Source of the DNA: Deinococcus multiflagellatus
Lineage (GTDB): Bacteria; Deinococcota; Deinococci; Deinococcales; Deinococcaceae
DNA: 64,000 nt
Assembly: GCF_020166415.1 (NCBI RefSeq)
Contig: NZ_JAIQXV010000001.1
Span: forward strand, 248,001-312,000
Direction of reading: 5' to 3'
Within the stretch, counting starts at the first letter, position 1; each line of letters starts with the position of its first letter. The position numbers and the translations under genes were made by a program. Under the pieces are notes generated by a model that saw only the letters and a program-made list of their open reading frames with translations, made no database searches and was not told where the DNA came from. Shown one piece after another: positions 1 to 9,926 of this stretch.

Positions 1-337
1 TCAGCTGCAGGTAGGCGCGCAGGGTTTCGGGCAGGTACTCCGCGCGCGTTTGCGTCAGCAGGAACGTGGTGCGGGCGTCGTTTCCCTCATGGGCCAGGGC
101 GTCAGCCACGCGGCACAGCAGCGCCCACGCCTGGGTGCGGGCCGGCTCAGGCAGCCGCAGCGCCAGCGTCTCGGCGGCGTCGGGGATGGGGGCGGGCAGA
201 GCGGGGGCCGCCGCCGGCTCGGGCAGGGCCGCTCGCCGGCCCGCTGGCAGCGCCCGGCCGCGCTTGGTGGTGTTGTCCACGTACACGATGCCCGCGATCC
301 CGGCAAAAATGACGATCAGAACCAGAATGGCGCTCAC
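1..337 (-). CDS. Membrane-anchored hypothetical protein, 3' end outside window
   Basis: The gene starts at a GTG 3 nt after the stop of the upstream stomatin-like gene, so the two are almost certainly co-transcribed. About 112 codons are visible before the reading frame leaves the window. Residues 2-20 form one hydrophobic segment (SAILVLIVIFAGIAGIVYV), followed by a basic patch and a Pro/Ala-rich linker. After that comes a helical stretch with WALLCRVADAL and TTFLLTQTRAEYLPET. This suggests an N-terminally anchored protein with a soluble helical domain. I do not recognise the family. The helical part recalls small XpaC-like membrane proteins, but that is only an impression. Confidence 0.6.
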   Translation of the reverse strand, partial: MSAILVLIVIFAGIAGIVYVDNTTKRGRALPAGRRAALPEPAAAPALPAPIPDAAETLALRLPEPARTQAWALLCRVADALAHEGNDARTTFLLTQTRAEYLPETLRAYLQL

Positions 338-340
338 GGC

Positions 341-1273
341 TCAGTTGCCGCTCTTGGGTTTGGTCAGGTTTCCCACGTCCAGCAGGAAGTTGCCGTCGCT
401 GGGCAGCATCACGGTCTGAATGCCAGGGGCCAGCTTCTCGGCCACCGTCAGCTGAATCAGCTGCGGATTCTCGCGCAGGGCCCGCCCGCGCAGCGACAGC
501 GCCTCGGCCTCGCCGCGCGCCTTGGCCACCGACGCCTTGGCCGCGCCCTCGGCCTCCACCACCGCGCGCTGGGCGCTGATGTTGGCCTGCTGCAGCCGGT
601 TTCTTTCCACGGCCACCTGCTGCTCGGCCGTCTGCTTCTGCTCAATGGCCTTGGCGATGCTGTCGGGAATGCGCAGTTCGCGCAGCAACACGCTGTCGAG
701 CACCAGATTGTTGCGCTCGAAGACCTGCCGCAGCGCCGCCGTGATGCTGGCCTCCACCGCTTGCCGCTGCGTGCTGATGATGTCGGCGGCGCTGAACTGC
801 CCGATGGCGTCGCGCACCTTGCTGCGCACCTGGGGCCGAATCACGGTCTGCAGGTAGTTGCGCCCCAGTTCCTTGTGCAAAATGGCCGCCTTGGCCCGGT
901 CAATGCGGAACTGCACCGTCACGTCCGCCGTGATGTCCAGCCCCTCCTTGCTGCGCGCCCGGATGGCCCCCTCATCCCCGTCGTTGACGTTGTGGGCCAG
1001 CGTCACTTCCTGCAGGCGGGCGTCGTAAAGGTTCACCCGGTCCACGAACGGCACCAGAAAGTGAATGCCTTCTTGCAGCACGCCACCCTTGACCCCGCTC
1101 AGCGCACTGAACACCACGCCCACGTAGCCCGCCGGAATGACCTTCACGCTCTGGCCCACCAGCAGCGCGGCCACCACGAGCCCACCCACCGCCAGCGCCA
1201 CCCCTCGCCCGGGCGGCTTCAGCCCCAGCGGCGTGCCTGCGCCCACCTTTCCCTTCACCCCATTGTCCGTCAT
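341..1273 (-). CDS. SPFH/prohibitin-domain membrane protein
   Basis: This 310-residue protein has the usual SPFH (stomatin/prohibitin/flotillin) layout. Near residues 20-45 is a transmembrane segment (LAVGGLVVAALLVGQSVKVI), followed by the domain-opening motif IPAGYVGVVFSALSGV. The SPFH core continues through FLVPFVDRVNLYDARLQEVT and VQFRIDRAKAAILHKELG. A charged, Ala-rich coiled coil (EQKQTAEQQVAVERNRLQQA) ends the protein, as in prohibitins. Family members oligomerise into membrane-bound rings or scaffolds and often influence membrane proteases. The start chosen is the ATG giving MTDNG, 8 nt after the YchJ-like gene, so the three minus-strand genes at the left edge look like one operon. Confidence 0.9.
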   Translation of the reverse strand: MTDNGVKGKVGAGTPLGLKPPGRGVALAVGGLVVAALLVGQSVKVIPAGYVGVVFSALSGVKGGVLQEGIHFLVPFVDRVNLYDARLQEVTLAHNVNDGDEGAIRARSKEGLDITADVTVQFRIDRAKAAILHKELGRNYLQTVIRPQVRSKVRDAIGQFSAADIISTQRQAVEASITAALRQVFERNNLVLDSVLLRELRIPDSIAKAIEQKQTAEQQVAVERNRLQQANISAQRAVVEAEGAAKASVAKARGEAEALSLRGRALRENPQLIQLTVAEKLAPGIQTVMLPSDGNFLLDVGNLTKPKSGN

Positions 1274-1281
1274 GCCCCATG

Positions 1282-1692
1282 CTACGGGGCGGCGCGGGCG
1301 CCCGTTCCCACCTCGGCCGTTTCGGCCTCGCGCAGGTAGAACCACTGCCCGCCCTCCTGCCGGAACACGCTGCGCTCGCGGAAGCTGTAGCGCTCGCCGC
1401 CGGGCAGTTTCAGCTGCGCGGTGAATTCCACCTCTTCGCCCGCCGCGCGGTGAACGCGCAGGCCCACGTAGCGCGTGCCTGGCTGCAGCGTGAGCTCCGC
1501 CGGGCGCGTGTCCGGGTGCCATGTGCGCAGCACGTACCCGGCGTCCCCCAGCGCGTAGGCGCAGTAGCGCGAGCGCATCAGCGCTTCCGGGCTCTGGGCC
1601 GCCGCGCCCGCGTGCAGCGGCGAGCAGCAGTGGGCGTAACTGCGCCCAGACCCACACGGGCACGATTTGAACGGGGGAAAGGCCAGCGCCAT
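1282..1692 (-). CDS. YchJ-like SEC-C zinc-binding protein
   Basis: This is a 136-residue protein with an N-terminal SEC-C-type zinc motif, CPCGSGRSYAHCCSP, at about residues 11-25. A YchJ/UPF0225 domain follows, with the family signature SPEALMRSRYCAYALGD and later YVGLRVHRAAGEEVEFTAQL. Homologues are small cytoplasmic proteins of unknown molecular role, with an NTF2-like fold after the zinc knuckle. It is the first gene of a minus-strand group with the SPFH protein and the membrane-anchored protein at the edge. It is divergent from the SpoU methyltransferase, with only 66 nt between their starts. Confidence 0.88.
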   Translation of the reverse strand: MALAFPPFKSCPCGSGRSYAHCCSPLHAGAAAQSPEALMRSRYCAYALGDAGYVLRTWHPDTRPAELTLQPGTRYVGLRVHRAAGEEVEFTAQLKLPGGERYSFRERSVFRQEGGQWFYLREAETAEVGTGARAAP

Positions 1693-1758
1693 GCGCCCAC
1701 CCTAGAGCATTTGCCCCCCGCCTGCGGCCCGGCGCGCCGCGCGGCATAATCAGAACCC

Positions 1759-2562
1759 ATGACCGCGCCCGCCCCCATCACCTCCCTGCAAAATCCGCAG
1801 ATCAAGCGGCTCGTGCGCCTGCGCGAGCGGCGCGAACGCGAGCGCAGCGGCACCATCCTGATCGAAGGCGCGCGCGAACTGTCCCGCGCCCTGCAAGCCG
1901 GCGTGCGCCCCGAAAGCGTGTTTTCCTGCCCCGCCCTGCACAGCCCCGAAGCCGCCGCGCTGGCCCCCACCCTGGGCCCGGTCACCGAACTGAGCCGCGC
2001 CGCCTTTGACAAGGTCAGTGGCCGTGAGCACCCCGACGGCCTGCTGGCCCTGGCCCCCACACCGCACCCCACGCTGCCCGAACCCGGGCCCCAGGCGGTC
2101 ACGGTGGTCCTGCACGGCCTGGAAAAACCCGGCAACGTGGGCGCCATCCTGCGCAGCGCCGACGCCGCCGGGGCCCACAGCGTGCTGGTGCTGGGCCGGG
2201 GCGCCGACCCCTACGGCCCCAATGTGATCCGCGCCTCGCAGGGCAGCGTGTTTGCCCTGCCGGTGGCGGTGCTGGACGAGGCAGAGGCCCTGGCGTGGCT
2301 CTCGGCGCGCGGCTTTACCACCTTTGCCTGTACCCCCGACGCCCCGCGCACCTACTGGGACGCGCCCCTGACGGGCCGCGTGGCCCTGCTGCTGGGCACC
2401 GAGCACGAGGGCCTGCCCGGCGAGTGGCGCCGCGCCGACCACGCCCTGAGCATTCCCATGCAGGGCCGGGGCGCCGATTCCCTGAATGTCGCCACCGCCG
2501 CCGCCCTGATGCTGTACGAATGCGCCCGCCAGCGCCGCACCCCGCAACAGGAGGCCGTATGA
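1759..2562 (+). CDS. TrmH/SpoU-family RNA 2'-O-methyltransferase
   Basis: The 267-residue product has an N-terminal substrate-binding domain of the SpoU type ([20 protein letters not shown], then [14 protein letters not shown]). A C-terminal SPOUT knot follows, with the three family motifs: motif 1 [20 protein letters not shown], motif 2 [11 protein letters not shown] and motif 3 [20 protein letters not shown]. Such enzymes methylate ribose 2'-OH groups of rRNA or tRNA using SAM. The exact target cannot be read from sequence. No Shine-Dalgarno precedes the ATG, but CATAAT lies 8 nt upstream, consistent with a leaderless mRNA. Its stop overlaps the next start (ATGA). Confidence 0.92.
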   Translation: MTAPAPITSLQNPQIKRLVRLRERRERERSGTILIEGARELSRALQAGVRPESVFSCPALHSPEAAALAPTLGPVTELSRAAFDKVSGREHPDGLLALAPTPHPTLPEPGPQAVTVVLHGLEKPGNVGAILRSADAAGAHSVLVLGRGADPYGPNVIRASQGSVFALPVAVLDEAEALAWLSARGFTTFACTPDAPRTYWDAPLTGRVALLLGTEHEGLPGEWRRADHALSIPMQGRGADSLNVATAAALMLYECARQRRTPQQEAV

Positions 2563-3701
2563 GTGATCCCTACCGCGACTGGCTCAAGGCCCGCCTGAGT
2601 GTGGAACTGGGCGTGCGCGAAGCCGAGCAGGCCGTGCAGGGCGCCATTCAGCGCCGGGGCTGGCCCGCCCTGCGCGCCCTGGGTCCCCGTGACGTGGTGG
2701 CCGTGCTGCAGGACGTCTACACCCTGATGCAGAGCACCTACGGCGACGCCCGCGCCGACAAGTGGCTGGAGAGCACCACCCTGGACCTCGCGCGGTTTGC
2801 CGAAACCGTGCCGGTGCCCGCGCAGCCCACCCCCGGGCCGATTGCCCCGGCCCCAGGCCCGATCAAGTGGGGCCGCCGGGCCCACGACCTGCCGCTGCTG
2901 CTGGCCCGCTCGCACGCCGAGATCGCCGGGCGCAGCCTCGCCGCCATTCGCCAGAACCCGGACCTGCGCGCCCTGGAGCGCGCCGCCGAGTGGGACGTGC
3001 AGGCGACCCAGGCCGAAGTGAGACGCTGGGAAACCGAGGAAATGCTGAGCAAGCTGCGCGCCGACCACGCCCGCATTGAGGTGGCCGATCAGGTGGCCGC
3101 CGCCGCGGCCCAGAGCGAACTGCTGCAGCTGAACGTGGCCGAACTGGACGAAGCCGCCCGCGCCGGGCAGCCGGTGGCCGGGCAACTGGCCCACACCCGC
3201 CTGATGGCCAGCCAGACCGCCGCCTTTCTGGAAGCCTTTACCCCCCTCATTGACCTGAGCGACGCCGACACGCCCCTGACGATGCTGGACCTTGACCTGA
3301 ATACCGCGCGCTTTTCCCTGGGCGTGCCGCTGCACCCCAACGTGCTGCGCGCCCGCCACGCCCTGAACTACGCGCAGTGGCAGGCGGGCGAGGCCGGCGA
3401 GGGGGCCCCGCAGGTGGCCCAGGCGCAGCGCGCCCTGCACGCCGCCCAGCAGGAAGCCCAGGCCCAACTGGACGCCACCCTGGGCGCGGCCCGCGCCCAC
3501 CAGGCCGCGCTGCGCGACCTCGCCGCCAAGGTGGAGACCCTGGAGCGGCGCGCCCTGCAGGTTTCAAGTCTGGGTGCCGACGCCCTGAGCCTCGCCCGCG
3601 TGCGCCTGGAGTGGCGCCAGACCCGCACGGCTGCGCGCGTGCAGGCCCACCGCCTGGAAGAAGCCCTGCGCCTGCTCGAAGCCCTGGTCAGCGAGGGCTA
3701 G
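2559..3701 (+). CDS. Uncharacterised coiled-coil protein coupled to the methyltransferase
   Basis: I do not recognise this 380-residue protein. Its ATG overlaps the stop of the SpoU methyltransferase, so translation is probably coupled. Residues 1-85 form a compact helical region ([38 protein letters not shown]). A Pro-rich linker follows ([18 protein letters not shown]). The rest is almost entirely long Ala/Glu/Gln/Arg-rich helices likely to form coiled coils ([34 protein letters not shown]). There is no signal peptide or membrane segment, so it is probably cytoplasmic. Codon use matches its neighbours. A structural or scaffold role fits the composition, but no function is claimed. Confidence 0.8.
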   Translation: MSDPYRDWLKARLSVELGVREAEQAVQGAIQRRGWPALRALGPRDVVAVLQDVYTLMQSTYGDARADKWLESTTLDLARFAETVPVPAQPTPGPIAPAPGPIKWGRRAHDLPLLLARSHAEIAGRSLAAIRQNPDLRALERAAEWDVQATQAEVRRWETEEMLSKLRADHARIEVADQVAAAAAQSELLQLNVAELDEAARAGQPVAGQLAHTRLMASQTAAFLEAFTPLIDLSDADTPLTMLDLDLNTARFSLGVPLHPNVLRARHALNYAQWQAGEAGEGAPQVAQAQRALHAAQQEAQAQLDATLGAARAHQAALRDLAAKVETLERRALQVSSLGADALSLARVRLEWRQTRTAARVQAHRLEEALRLLEALVSEG

Positions 3702-3720
3702 CGTTCAGGGCAAAATCGGT

Positions 3721-3749
3721 AGGGCCCCAGGGACAGTGCCTGGGGCCCT
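3721..3749. terminator. Hairpin between convergent genes
   Basis: Perfect 11-bp stem AGGGCCCCAGG/CCTGGGGCCCT with a 7-nt loop. It sits between the ends of the coiled-coil gene (+) and the response regulator (-). The minus-strand side is followed by ACCGATTTTG, so it probably terminates the response regulator and may act in both directions. Confidence 0.65.
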
Positions 3750-3818
3750 CCAGTATGAACAGAGCAAGTGCTGGCCGTCGCTTGGGCAGGACACTTGTGT
3801 GGGAACCACCGGTCGTCC

Positions 3819-4286
3819 TTAGGCCGAGCGCCGCCCCGTGGCCTCACCGGGCCCTGGCACCCGCACGATGGTGACCATGTAGCGCCCGAGGGCCTGAATA
3901 GCCGAGTAGAACCGGTCAAAGTCCACCGGCTTGACCACGTAACTGGCAGCAAAAGCCTCGTAGGAGCGCAGAATGTCCTCTTCGGCCTCGCTGGTGGTCA
4001 GCATGATGACGGGAATGGTCATCAGCTGGGGGTCGCGCTTGATCTCGCGCAGAAACTCCAGGCCGTTCATGCGCGGCATGTTGATGTCCAGCAGAATCAC
4101 ATCTGGCCGGGGCATGGCGCCGGGGGTGCGCAGGCGCTCCAGCGCCTCGACCCCATCACGCGCCACAGACAGCTCATTGGTGATGCCCGCTTCGGCAAAC
4201 GCCTCCTGGGTCAGCAGGATGTCCGGCTCGCTGTCCTCGACCAGAAGAATCTGAATGGCGGTGGGGGGCGGGGTGTCGTGCGTCAT
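3819..4286 (-). CDS. Single-domain response regulator (Rcp1-like)
   Basis: This is a stand-alone receiver domain of 155 residues. The acidic pocket is in LLVEDSEPD, and the phospho-acceptor Asp is in VILLDINMPRMNGLEFLREI. The conserved Thr/Ser is in IMLTTSEAEED and the Lys in YVVKPVDFDRF. There is no output domain, so it resembles the Rcp1 group of receivers that pass phosphate from phytochrome-like or other histidine kinases. No kinase is adjacent, so its partner is unknown. A purine-rich ribosome binding site (AGAGG) lies before the ATG. The gene is divergent from the DinB-like gene. Confidence 0.9.
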   Translation of the reverse strand: MTHDTPPPTAIQILLVEDSEPDILLTQEAFAEAGITNELSVARDGVEALERLRTPGAMPRPDVILLDINMPRMNGLEFLREIKRDPQLMTIPVIMLTTSEAEEDILRSYEAFAASYVVKPVDFDRFYSAIQALGRYMVTIVRVPGPGEATGRRSA

Positions 4287-4459
4287 CGGTCAAACCTCTA
4301 AAAAGAACGTTGGCGGGCTGACGGTGCGCCGCCCTGATCTGTAGTGTGGCAGCGCTGACTGAGCCCTGACCCCAGCTCGACTTTAGGGTCCGACGAGGTG
4401 CTCTTGAGGCTCCCTTGAAGCCTTCGTCAGCTTGGGGCCTGGGCCGTAGGCTGGGGGCC

Positions 4460-4894
4460 ATGAGCACGCCTCCGCTGAACGTCTTGCAGTACGCCCTGGT
4501 GGGCGGCGCCGCCTTCCGCGCCCCGGCCGAGTTGCTCGCTGGCCTCACCTGGGCCGACGCCCAGCGCCCTGTGCCGGGCGTGCCCTACACCCTGGCCGGG
4601 CTGCTGGTGCATCTTGCCGTGACCACCCGCGCCAGTCTGGACCTTGCCTCAGGGCGCGCGCAGGGGTGGCCCGAAGGTTTGGCAGTCTGGCCCGAGGAAC
4701 CCGTCAATGAAGCTCAGTTCAACCACGCCCTGACCGAGTTGCAGGTGGCCCTGCCCGAAGCGCAGCTGCTGGCCCAGGACCCCTCCCAGCGCGCCCGCGA
4801 CATCCTGACCGATCTGGCCGCCCACAGCGCCTACCACTGGGGTCAGGTGGCCCTGCTGCGCCGCCTGTACGGCACCCTGCCTGAGCCCGGGTGA
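4460..4894 (+). CDS. DinB/YfiT-like putative metalloenzyme
   Basis: This 144-residue protein has the DinB four-helix layout. An N-terminal helix with LLVHLAVTTRASLDL is followed by the C-terminal metal-binding segment DILTDLAAHSAYHWGQVALL, whose spaced histidines are typical. DinB-superfamily proteins include thiol transferases, among them bacillithiol-dependent S-transferases. This is worth noting because the window also encodes BshA, but the substrate is unknown. The start was chosen because TAGGCT lies exactly 7 nt upstream and there is no good Shine-Dalgarno, matching the leaderless pattern seen elsewhere in the window. An upstream in-frame ATG at 4415 is less likely. Confidence 0.8.
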   Translation: MSTPPLNVLQYALVGGAAFRAPAELLAGLTWADAQRPVPGVPYTLAGLLVHLAVTTRASLDLASGRAQGWPEGLAVWPEEPVNEAQFNHALTELQVALPEAQLLAQDPSQRARDILTDLAAHSAYHWGQVALLRRLYGTLPEPG

Positions 4895-4955
4895 ACAGCC
4901 GTACTCGCTCTCCCACCTTCCCCGACCCCAACAAACGTCTGTTAGCCTGCAATCC

Positions 4956-5801
4956 ATGACCTGGCTCAAGCAGCGGCAGTTTGGCGACGTGCGCGTGCAT
5001 TCCCTCACCGATGGGCAGTTTCGCCTCGACGGCGGCGCCATGTTCGGCAGCGTGCCCAAGGTGCTGTGGGAACGGGTGGCCCCCGCCGATGAACTCAACC
5101 GCATCCGCCTGCGCATCAACCCTTTGCTGATTCAGCTGGGCGGCGAGAACATCCTCGTGGAAACCGGCTTCTGGGACCAGGGCGGCGAGAAGTTCGAGGC
5201 CATGTACGCCCTTGAGCGCGACGAAAGCGTTTTTCGCGGCTTAGGCGCCGTGGGCCTACGCCCCGAGGACATTCACCTCGTGATCAACACCCACCTGCAC
5301 TTTGACCACGCCGGGCGCAACGTGACCCTGAGCGGCGAGCCCACCTTCCCCAACGCCCGCTATGTGGTGCAGCAGCAGGAGTTGCATGACGCCCGCCACA
5401 CCCACGAACGCAACCGCGCCAGCTATGTGCCGGCCACCATTGACCCCATTGCCGACGCGGGGCTGTTCGAGGTGGTGGACGGCGAACACGAGTTGCGCCC
5501 TGGCCTCAGCGTTCTGCCCCTGCCCGGCCACAACCTGGGCCAGCAGGGCGTGGTGCTGCGCGCCGGCGGGCAGATGCTGGTGTACGTGGCCGACCTGATC
5601 CCCACCCTGGCCCACGCACCGGTGCCGTACATCATGGGCTACGACCTGTACCCGGTGACCACCCTGGAAACCCGCAAGCGCTACCTGGGCCAGTGGTTTG
5701 AAGAAGGCGCCGTCATCTGCACCCCCCACGACCCCGAGGTTGCCTTTGCCCAGTTGCAGGCGAATCCGAAGGGCGGTTTTGTGCTGAAAGGCGGTGAGTA
5801 G
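4956..5801 (+). CDS. Metallo-beta-lactamase-fold hydrolase
   Basis: This 281-residue MBL-fold protein carries the metal-binding signature NTHLHFDHAGRN near residue 110. A later metal His is in LPLPGHNLGQQG, then an Asp in VYVADLIPT and a final His in CTPHDPEVAF. The family includes quorum-quenching lactonases, esterases and other hydrolases, and the substrate cannot be assigned. TAGCCT lies 7 nt before the ATG and no ribosome binding site is visible, so it is probably leaderless. It converges on argC. Confidence 0.88.
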   Translation: MTWLKQRQFGDVRVHSLTDGQFRLDGGAMFGSVPKVLWERVAPADELNRIRLRINPLLIQLGGENILVETGFWDQGGEKFEAMYALERDESVFRGLGAVGLRPEDIHLVINTHLHFDHAGRNVTLSGEPTFPNARYVVQQQELHDARHTHERNRASYVPATIDPIADAGLFEVVDGEHELRPGLSVLPLPGHNLGQQGVVLRAGGQMLVYVADLIPTLAHAPVPYIMGYDLYPVTTLETRKRYLGQWFEEGAVICTPHDPEVAFAQLQANPKGGFVLKGGE

Positions 5802-5864
5802 GCAGTGGAAAGTGGGAAGTGGGACCACCCTGGCCTTTTCCACTCACCACGCTCTACTCACACC

Positions 5865-6959
<1,095 letters not shown>

Positions 6960-6981
6960 CTATCCCCTGTCTTTATCTGCC

Positions 6982-7012
6982 AAACGAAAAGCCGCCCCGG
7001 GGGAGGGGCGGC
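6982..7012 (-). terminator. Rho-independent terminator of secDF
   Basis: On the minus strand a GCCGCCCC/GGGGCGGC stem with a short loop is followed by TTTTCGTTT. It lies 16 nt past the secDF stop. Confidence 0.85.
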
Positions 7013-7028
7013 AAAGAGGAGGTTGGGT

Positions 7029-9320
7029 TTACGCTTTGGCCGGGGTACCCGTCTTGCGGCGGACCTTCCATTCCTCGAAGTACACCACCAGCGGCGCCAC
7101 GATGTAGATGCTGGAGTACGTGCCCACCAGGATGCCCACCAGCAGCACGAGTGAAAAGTCGCGCAGCACCGGGCCGCCGAAAATCAGCAGGCTCAGCAGC
7201 GGCAGCATGGTGGCCACCGAGGTCATGACCGTGCGCGAGAGCGTCTGGTTGATCGAGGCATTCACGATCTCGCGGTAGGGCCGCCCGCGCATCTCGCGGA
7301 TGTTCTCGCGGATACGGTCAGAGACGATGATCGAGTCGTTCAGCGAGTAGCCGATCAGGGTCAGCAGGGCCGCCACGCTGGCAATCGTAAATTCCAGCCC
7401 CAGCAGCGAATACAGCCCCATCACGATGCCCACGTCGTGCAGCACCGCCAGAATGCTGCCCAGGCCCATCACGAAGTCAAAGCGGAAGCCCACGTACACC
7501 AGAATCAGGCCCATGCCCACCAGCACGGCGTAGAGGGTCTTCTGGGTGAGTTCCTGGCCCACCGCCGGGCCCACCGTTTCATCCGACAGTTTCTCGCCCT
7601 GCGGCAGTTTGGTGATGGCGGCCGAAACGCGGTTGATCTCGTCGCGGTTCAGTTCGGGCACCTTGATGGTGTACGACGCCCCTTCCAGGCCCGGGGTCAC
7701 GGTGCGCTGAATCACCGTGCTCTGCGGGTTCACCTTCTGCACGCCCGCCCCGGTGGCGGCGGCGCGCACCTGCTCGGTGGAGGTGGCCGCGCTGGTCTTG
7801 ACCGAGATGGTGGTGCCGCTGGTGAAGTCCACGCCGAAGTTCAGGCCGCGTGTGGCCAGAATGCCGCCGCCCACAATCGCCAGCAGCACGCTGAGGCTCG
7901 TGATGATCGGCGCCGGGCGAATAAAGTCAATGCGCGGGTTGGTGATCCACTGCGGCGCGCTCATGTTGGGCCTGCGCTGCGCCAGCCACTGAATGAACCA
8001 CTTGGCGAACACGAGGTTCGAGAAGGTGGAGGCCACCACGCCGATCATCAGGGTCACGGCGAAGCCTTTGACGGCGCCCGTGGAGTAGGTGTATAGCGCC
8101 AGCGCCGAGAGCAGGTGCGAGGCGTTCACGTCCAGAATGGCCGCGGTGGAGTGGTCGTAGCCTGCCCCGATGGCGTTCTTGATGCCCTTGCCCCTGCGCA
8201 GCTCTTCCTTGATGCGCTCAAAGGAAATCACGTTGCCGTCCACGGCCGCGCCGATGGTCAGCACCAGACCCGCGATGCCCGGCAGCGTCAGCGTGGCGCC
8301 CAGGCCCGCCAGCAGGCCGATAATCACGATGCTGGAAAACAGCAGGCCCAGCGCGCCCACCAGGCCGAACCAGAAGCCGTAGTACACGAACAGCAGCACG
8401 AAGACCATGCCGATGCCCACCAGCGCGGCAATGGCCCCGCTGCGAATGGCGTCGGCGCCCAGCGTCGGCCCGATGGCCTGCTCGGCCTCCGTCTTGATCT
8501 TGATGGGCAGCGCGCCCGATTTGAGCACCAGCGCCAACTGCTGCGACTCGGTGGCATCGAAATTGCCGGTGATCTGCACGTCACGGAAGAGGCGCTGCTG
8601 AATGGTGGCCACCGACTGGATCTGGTCGTCCAGCACCACGGCCATCAGCTTGCCCACGTTCTTGCCGGTGAAGTCGCCAAAGGTCTGCGCGCCCTTGTCA
8701 GTGTTCTGGAAGGTCACCAGCCAGCGCCCGGTCTGCGGATCGGTGGCGGCCCGGGCGTCCTTGATCACTTCACCGGTGGCGGCCACCGGTCCCAGCTGCG
8801 CCAGGGTGTAGCCCCCGGTGCGCGGGTTGCGGGCCTGCAGGGCCTGATCCGGCTGCGCGCCGTCCTGCACCACGCGGAATTCCAGGCGCGCGGTCTGCTT
8901 GATGATGTTGCGCGCCCGGTCCTGCACCGCCGGGGTGGCGCCAGGGATCTCCACGACCACGCGCTTGCCGCCGGCAATGGTCACCGTGGGTTCGGCCACG
9001 CCCAGCGCGTTGATGCGGTTTTCGATCACCGTCTTCACCCGGTCCAGCTCTTCACGGGTGGCGGTGCCGCTTTCGGGGGCCAGCTCAATACGCAGCCCGC
9101 CCTTGAGGTCCAGGCCCAGCGTCATGAACTGGAACTTGTCGCCCCACAGGGACCACAGGTTGTCGCGGTGTTCCCAGGGGCGCCAGATGTACAGCAGGCT
9201 GGCGAGCAGGGTCAGCACCAGCAGCAGGCCGGTCCAGGGATTGGGTCGGCTGGCGGTGGGGGCCGCGCGTTTGGTCGGGGTGCGGCGCCCGTCTTTGTTT
9301 CGGTTGTTGCCGTAAGTCAC
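7029..9320 (-). CDS. secDF: Fused SecD-SecF protein translocase subunit
   Basis: This is a single 763-residue chain joining SecD and SecF, the proton-driven RND-type partners that help SecYEG pull preproteins out of the membrane. The SecD half has one TM near residue 35, the P1 domain opening GLDLKGGLRIEL, and a TM bundle with GAAVDGNVISFERIKEELRR. The SecF half starts near residue 475 (LNFGVDFTSGTTISVKT) and has the matching motif IGYSLNDSIIVSDRIREN. The chain is full length and intact. The start is a GTG with GGAG 9 nt upstream. Fusion of the two subunits is common in several phyla. The small membrane protein upstream on the same strand may be part of the operon. Confidence 0.96.
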   Translation of the reverse strand: MTYGNNRNKDGRRTPTKRAAPTASRPNPWTGLLLVLTLLASLLYIWRPWEHRDNLWSLWGDKFQFMTLGLDLKGGLRIELAPESGTATREELDRVKTVIENRINALGVAEPTVTIAGGKRVVVEIPGATPAVQDRARNIIKQTARLEFRVVQDGAQPDQALQARNPRTGGYTLAQLGPVAATGEVIKDARAATDPQTGRWLVTFQNTDKGAQTFGDFTGKNVGKLMAVVLDDQIQSVATIQQRLFRDVQITGNFDATESQQLALVLKSGALPIKIKTEAEQAIGPTLGADAIRSGAIAALVGIGMVFVLLFVYYGFWFGLVGALGLLFSSIVIIGLLAGLGATLTLPGIAGLVLTIGAAVDGNVISFERIKEELRRGKGIKNAIGAGYDHSTAAILDVNASHLLSALALYTYSTGAVKGFAVTLMIGVVASTFSNLVFAKWFIQWLAQRRPNMSAPQWITNPRIDFIRPAPIITSLSVLLAIVGGGILATRGLNFGVDFTSGTTISVKTSAATSTEQVRAAATGAGVQKVNPQSTVIQRTVTPGLEGASYTIKVPELNRDEINRVSAAITKLPQGEKLSDETVGPAVGQELTQKTLYAVLVGMGLILVYVGFRFDFVMGLGSILAVLHDVGIVMGLYSLLGLEFTIASVAALLTLIGYSLNDSIIVSDRIRENIREMRGRPYREIVNASINQTLSRTVMTSVATMLPLLSLLIFGGPVLRDFSLVLLVGILVGTYSSIYIVAPLVVYFEEWKVRRKTGTPAKA

Positions 9321-9446
9321 AGGAAAAACTCCAGAGGTTCAGAATGAAATGGGGATTAAGAGGGCAGGAAGCGCCCTGGGCGCGTGTTCCGGGGACCAGC
9401 AGGCCCCCCTGTGCGCCGGGCGTCGCCCGGCGGTCAACCCTCCGGC

Positions 9447-9794
9447 CTAGCCCCCGTCTGTCTGCCGGCGGCCCAGCTCGCTCAGGCGGGGGCGCCGCAG
9501 CGGGGCCTGCCACGCCAGCGGCGCGGCGGGCGCCCCCAGGCGCACCGTGGGCAGCACCAGCGGCTCGGGCGGGGTGCCGGCCGTCATGGGCACCGGCGCC
9601 CCAGGCGGTGAGGCCGGGCGCAACTCCGGCAGCGCGGGGGTCAGGCGCCCGGCGGCGCTTAGGCCCCCGCTGTCGGGCGGCAGCGTGGGCGCCGTGCCCA
9701 GCAGCACCGCCAGCAGCGAAATCAGCGAGACCAGCCCAGGCCACGCGCGGGCCACAGGCCGCCACGTTAGAAAAAAGCCACTCCGGTCTCGCAA
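9447..9794 (-). CDS. Small membrane-anchored hypothetical protein
   Basis: This 115-residue protein has one hydrophobic segment (LVSLISLLAVLLGTAPTL, about residues 21-38) followed by a Pro-rich tail (LPELRPASPPGAPVP) and a basic end. The start proposed is TTG at 9794, because TATGCT lies 8 nt upstream, matching the leaderless arrangement used by many genes here. It is upstream of and co-directional with secDF, with a GCCGGGC/GCCCGGC hairpin in the gap at 9415-9431. No family is recognised. It could be an envelope anchor protein or, less likely, a chance ORF. Confidence 0.5.
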   Translation of the reverse strand: MRDRSGFFLTWRPVARAWPGLVSLISLLAVLLGTAPTLPPDSGGLSAAGRLTPALPELRPASPPGAPVPMTAGTPPEPLVLPTVRLGAPAAPLAWQAPLRRPRLSELGRRQTDGG

Positions 9795-9926
9795 GGCGAC
9801 CCAGCATAGCGCACCCGGCGCTTTAGCCGCGACTTAACGGCGTGCCCGCACACTGCCGCCTGTGGGAAAGGGCCCTTCCCACCCCGCCCGCCCCGCGTCC
9901 GCGCCCTCTTTCCAGGAGTGTTCCCC

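Noticed and set aside
5804..5844. Terminator between the MBL gene and argC (AGTGGAAA/TTTCCACT)
   Set aside because: The stem is short, the loop is 25 nt and no clear T-run follows, so I did not list it as a feature.
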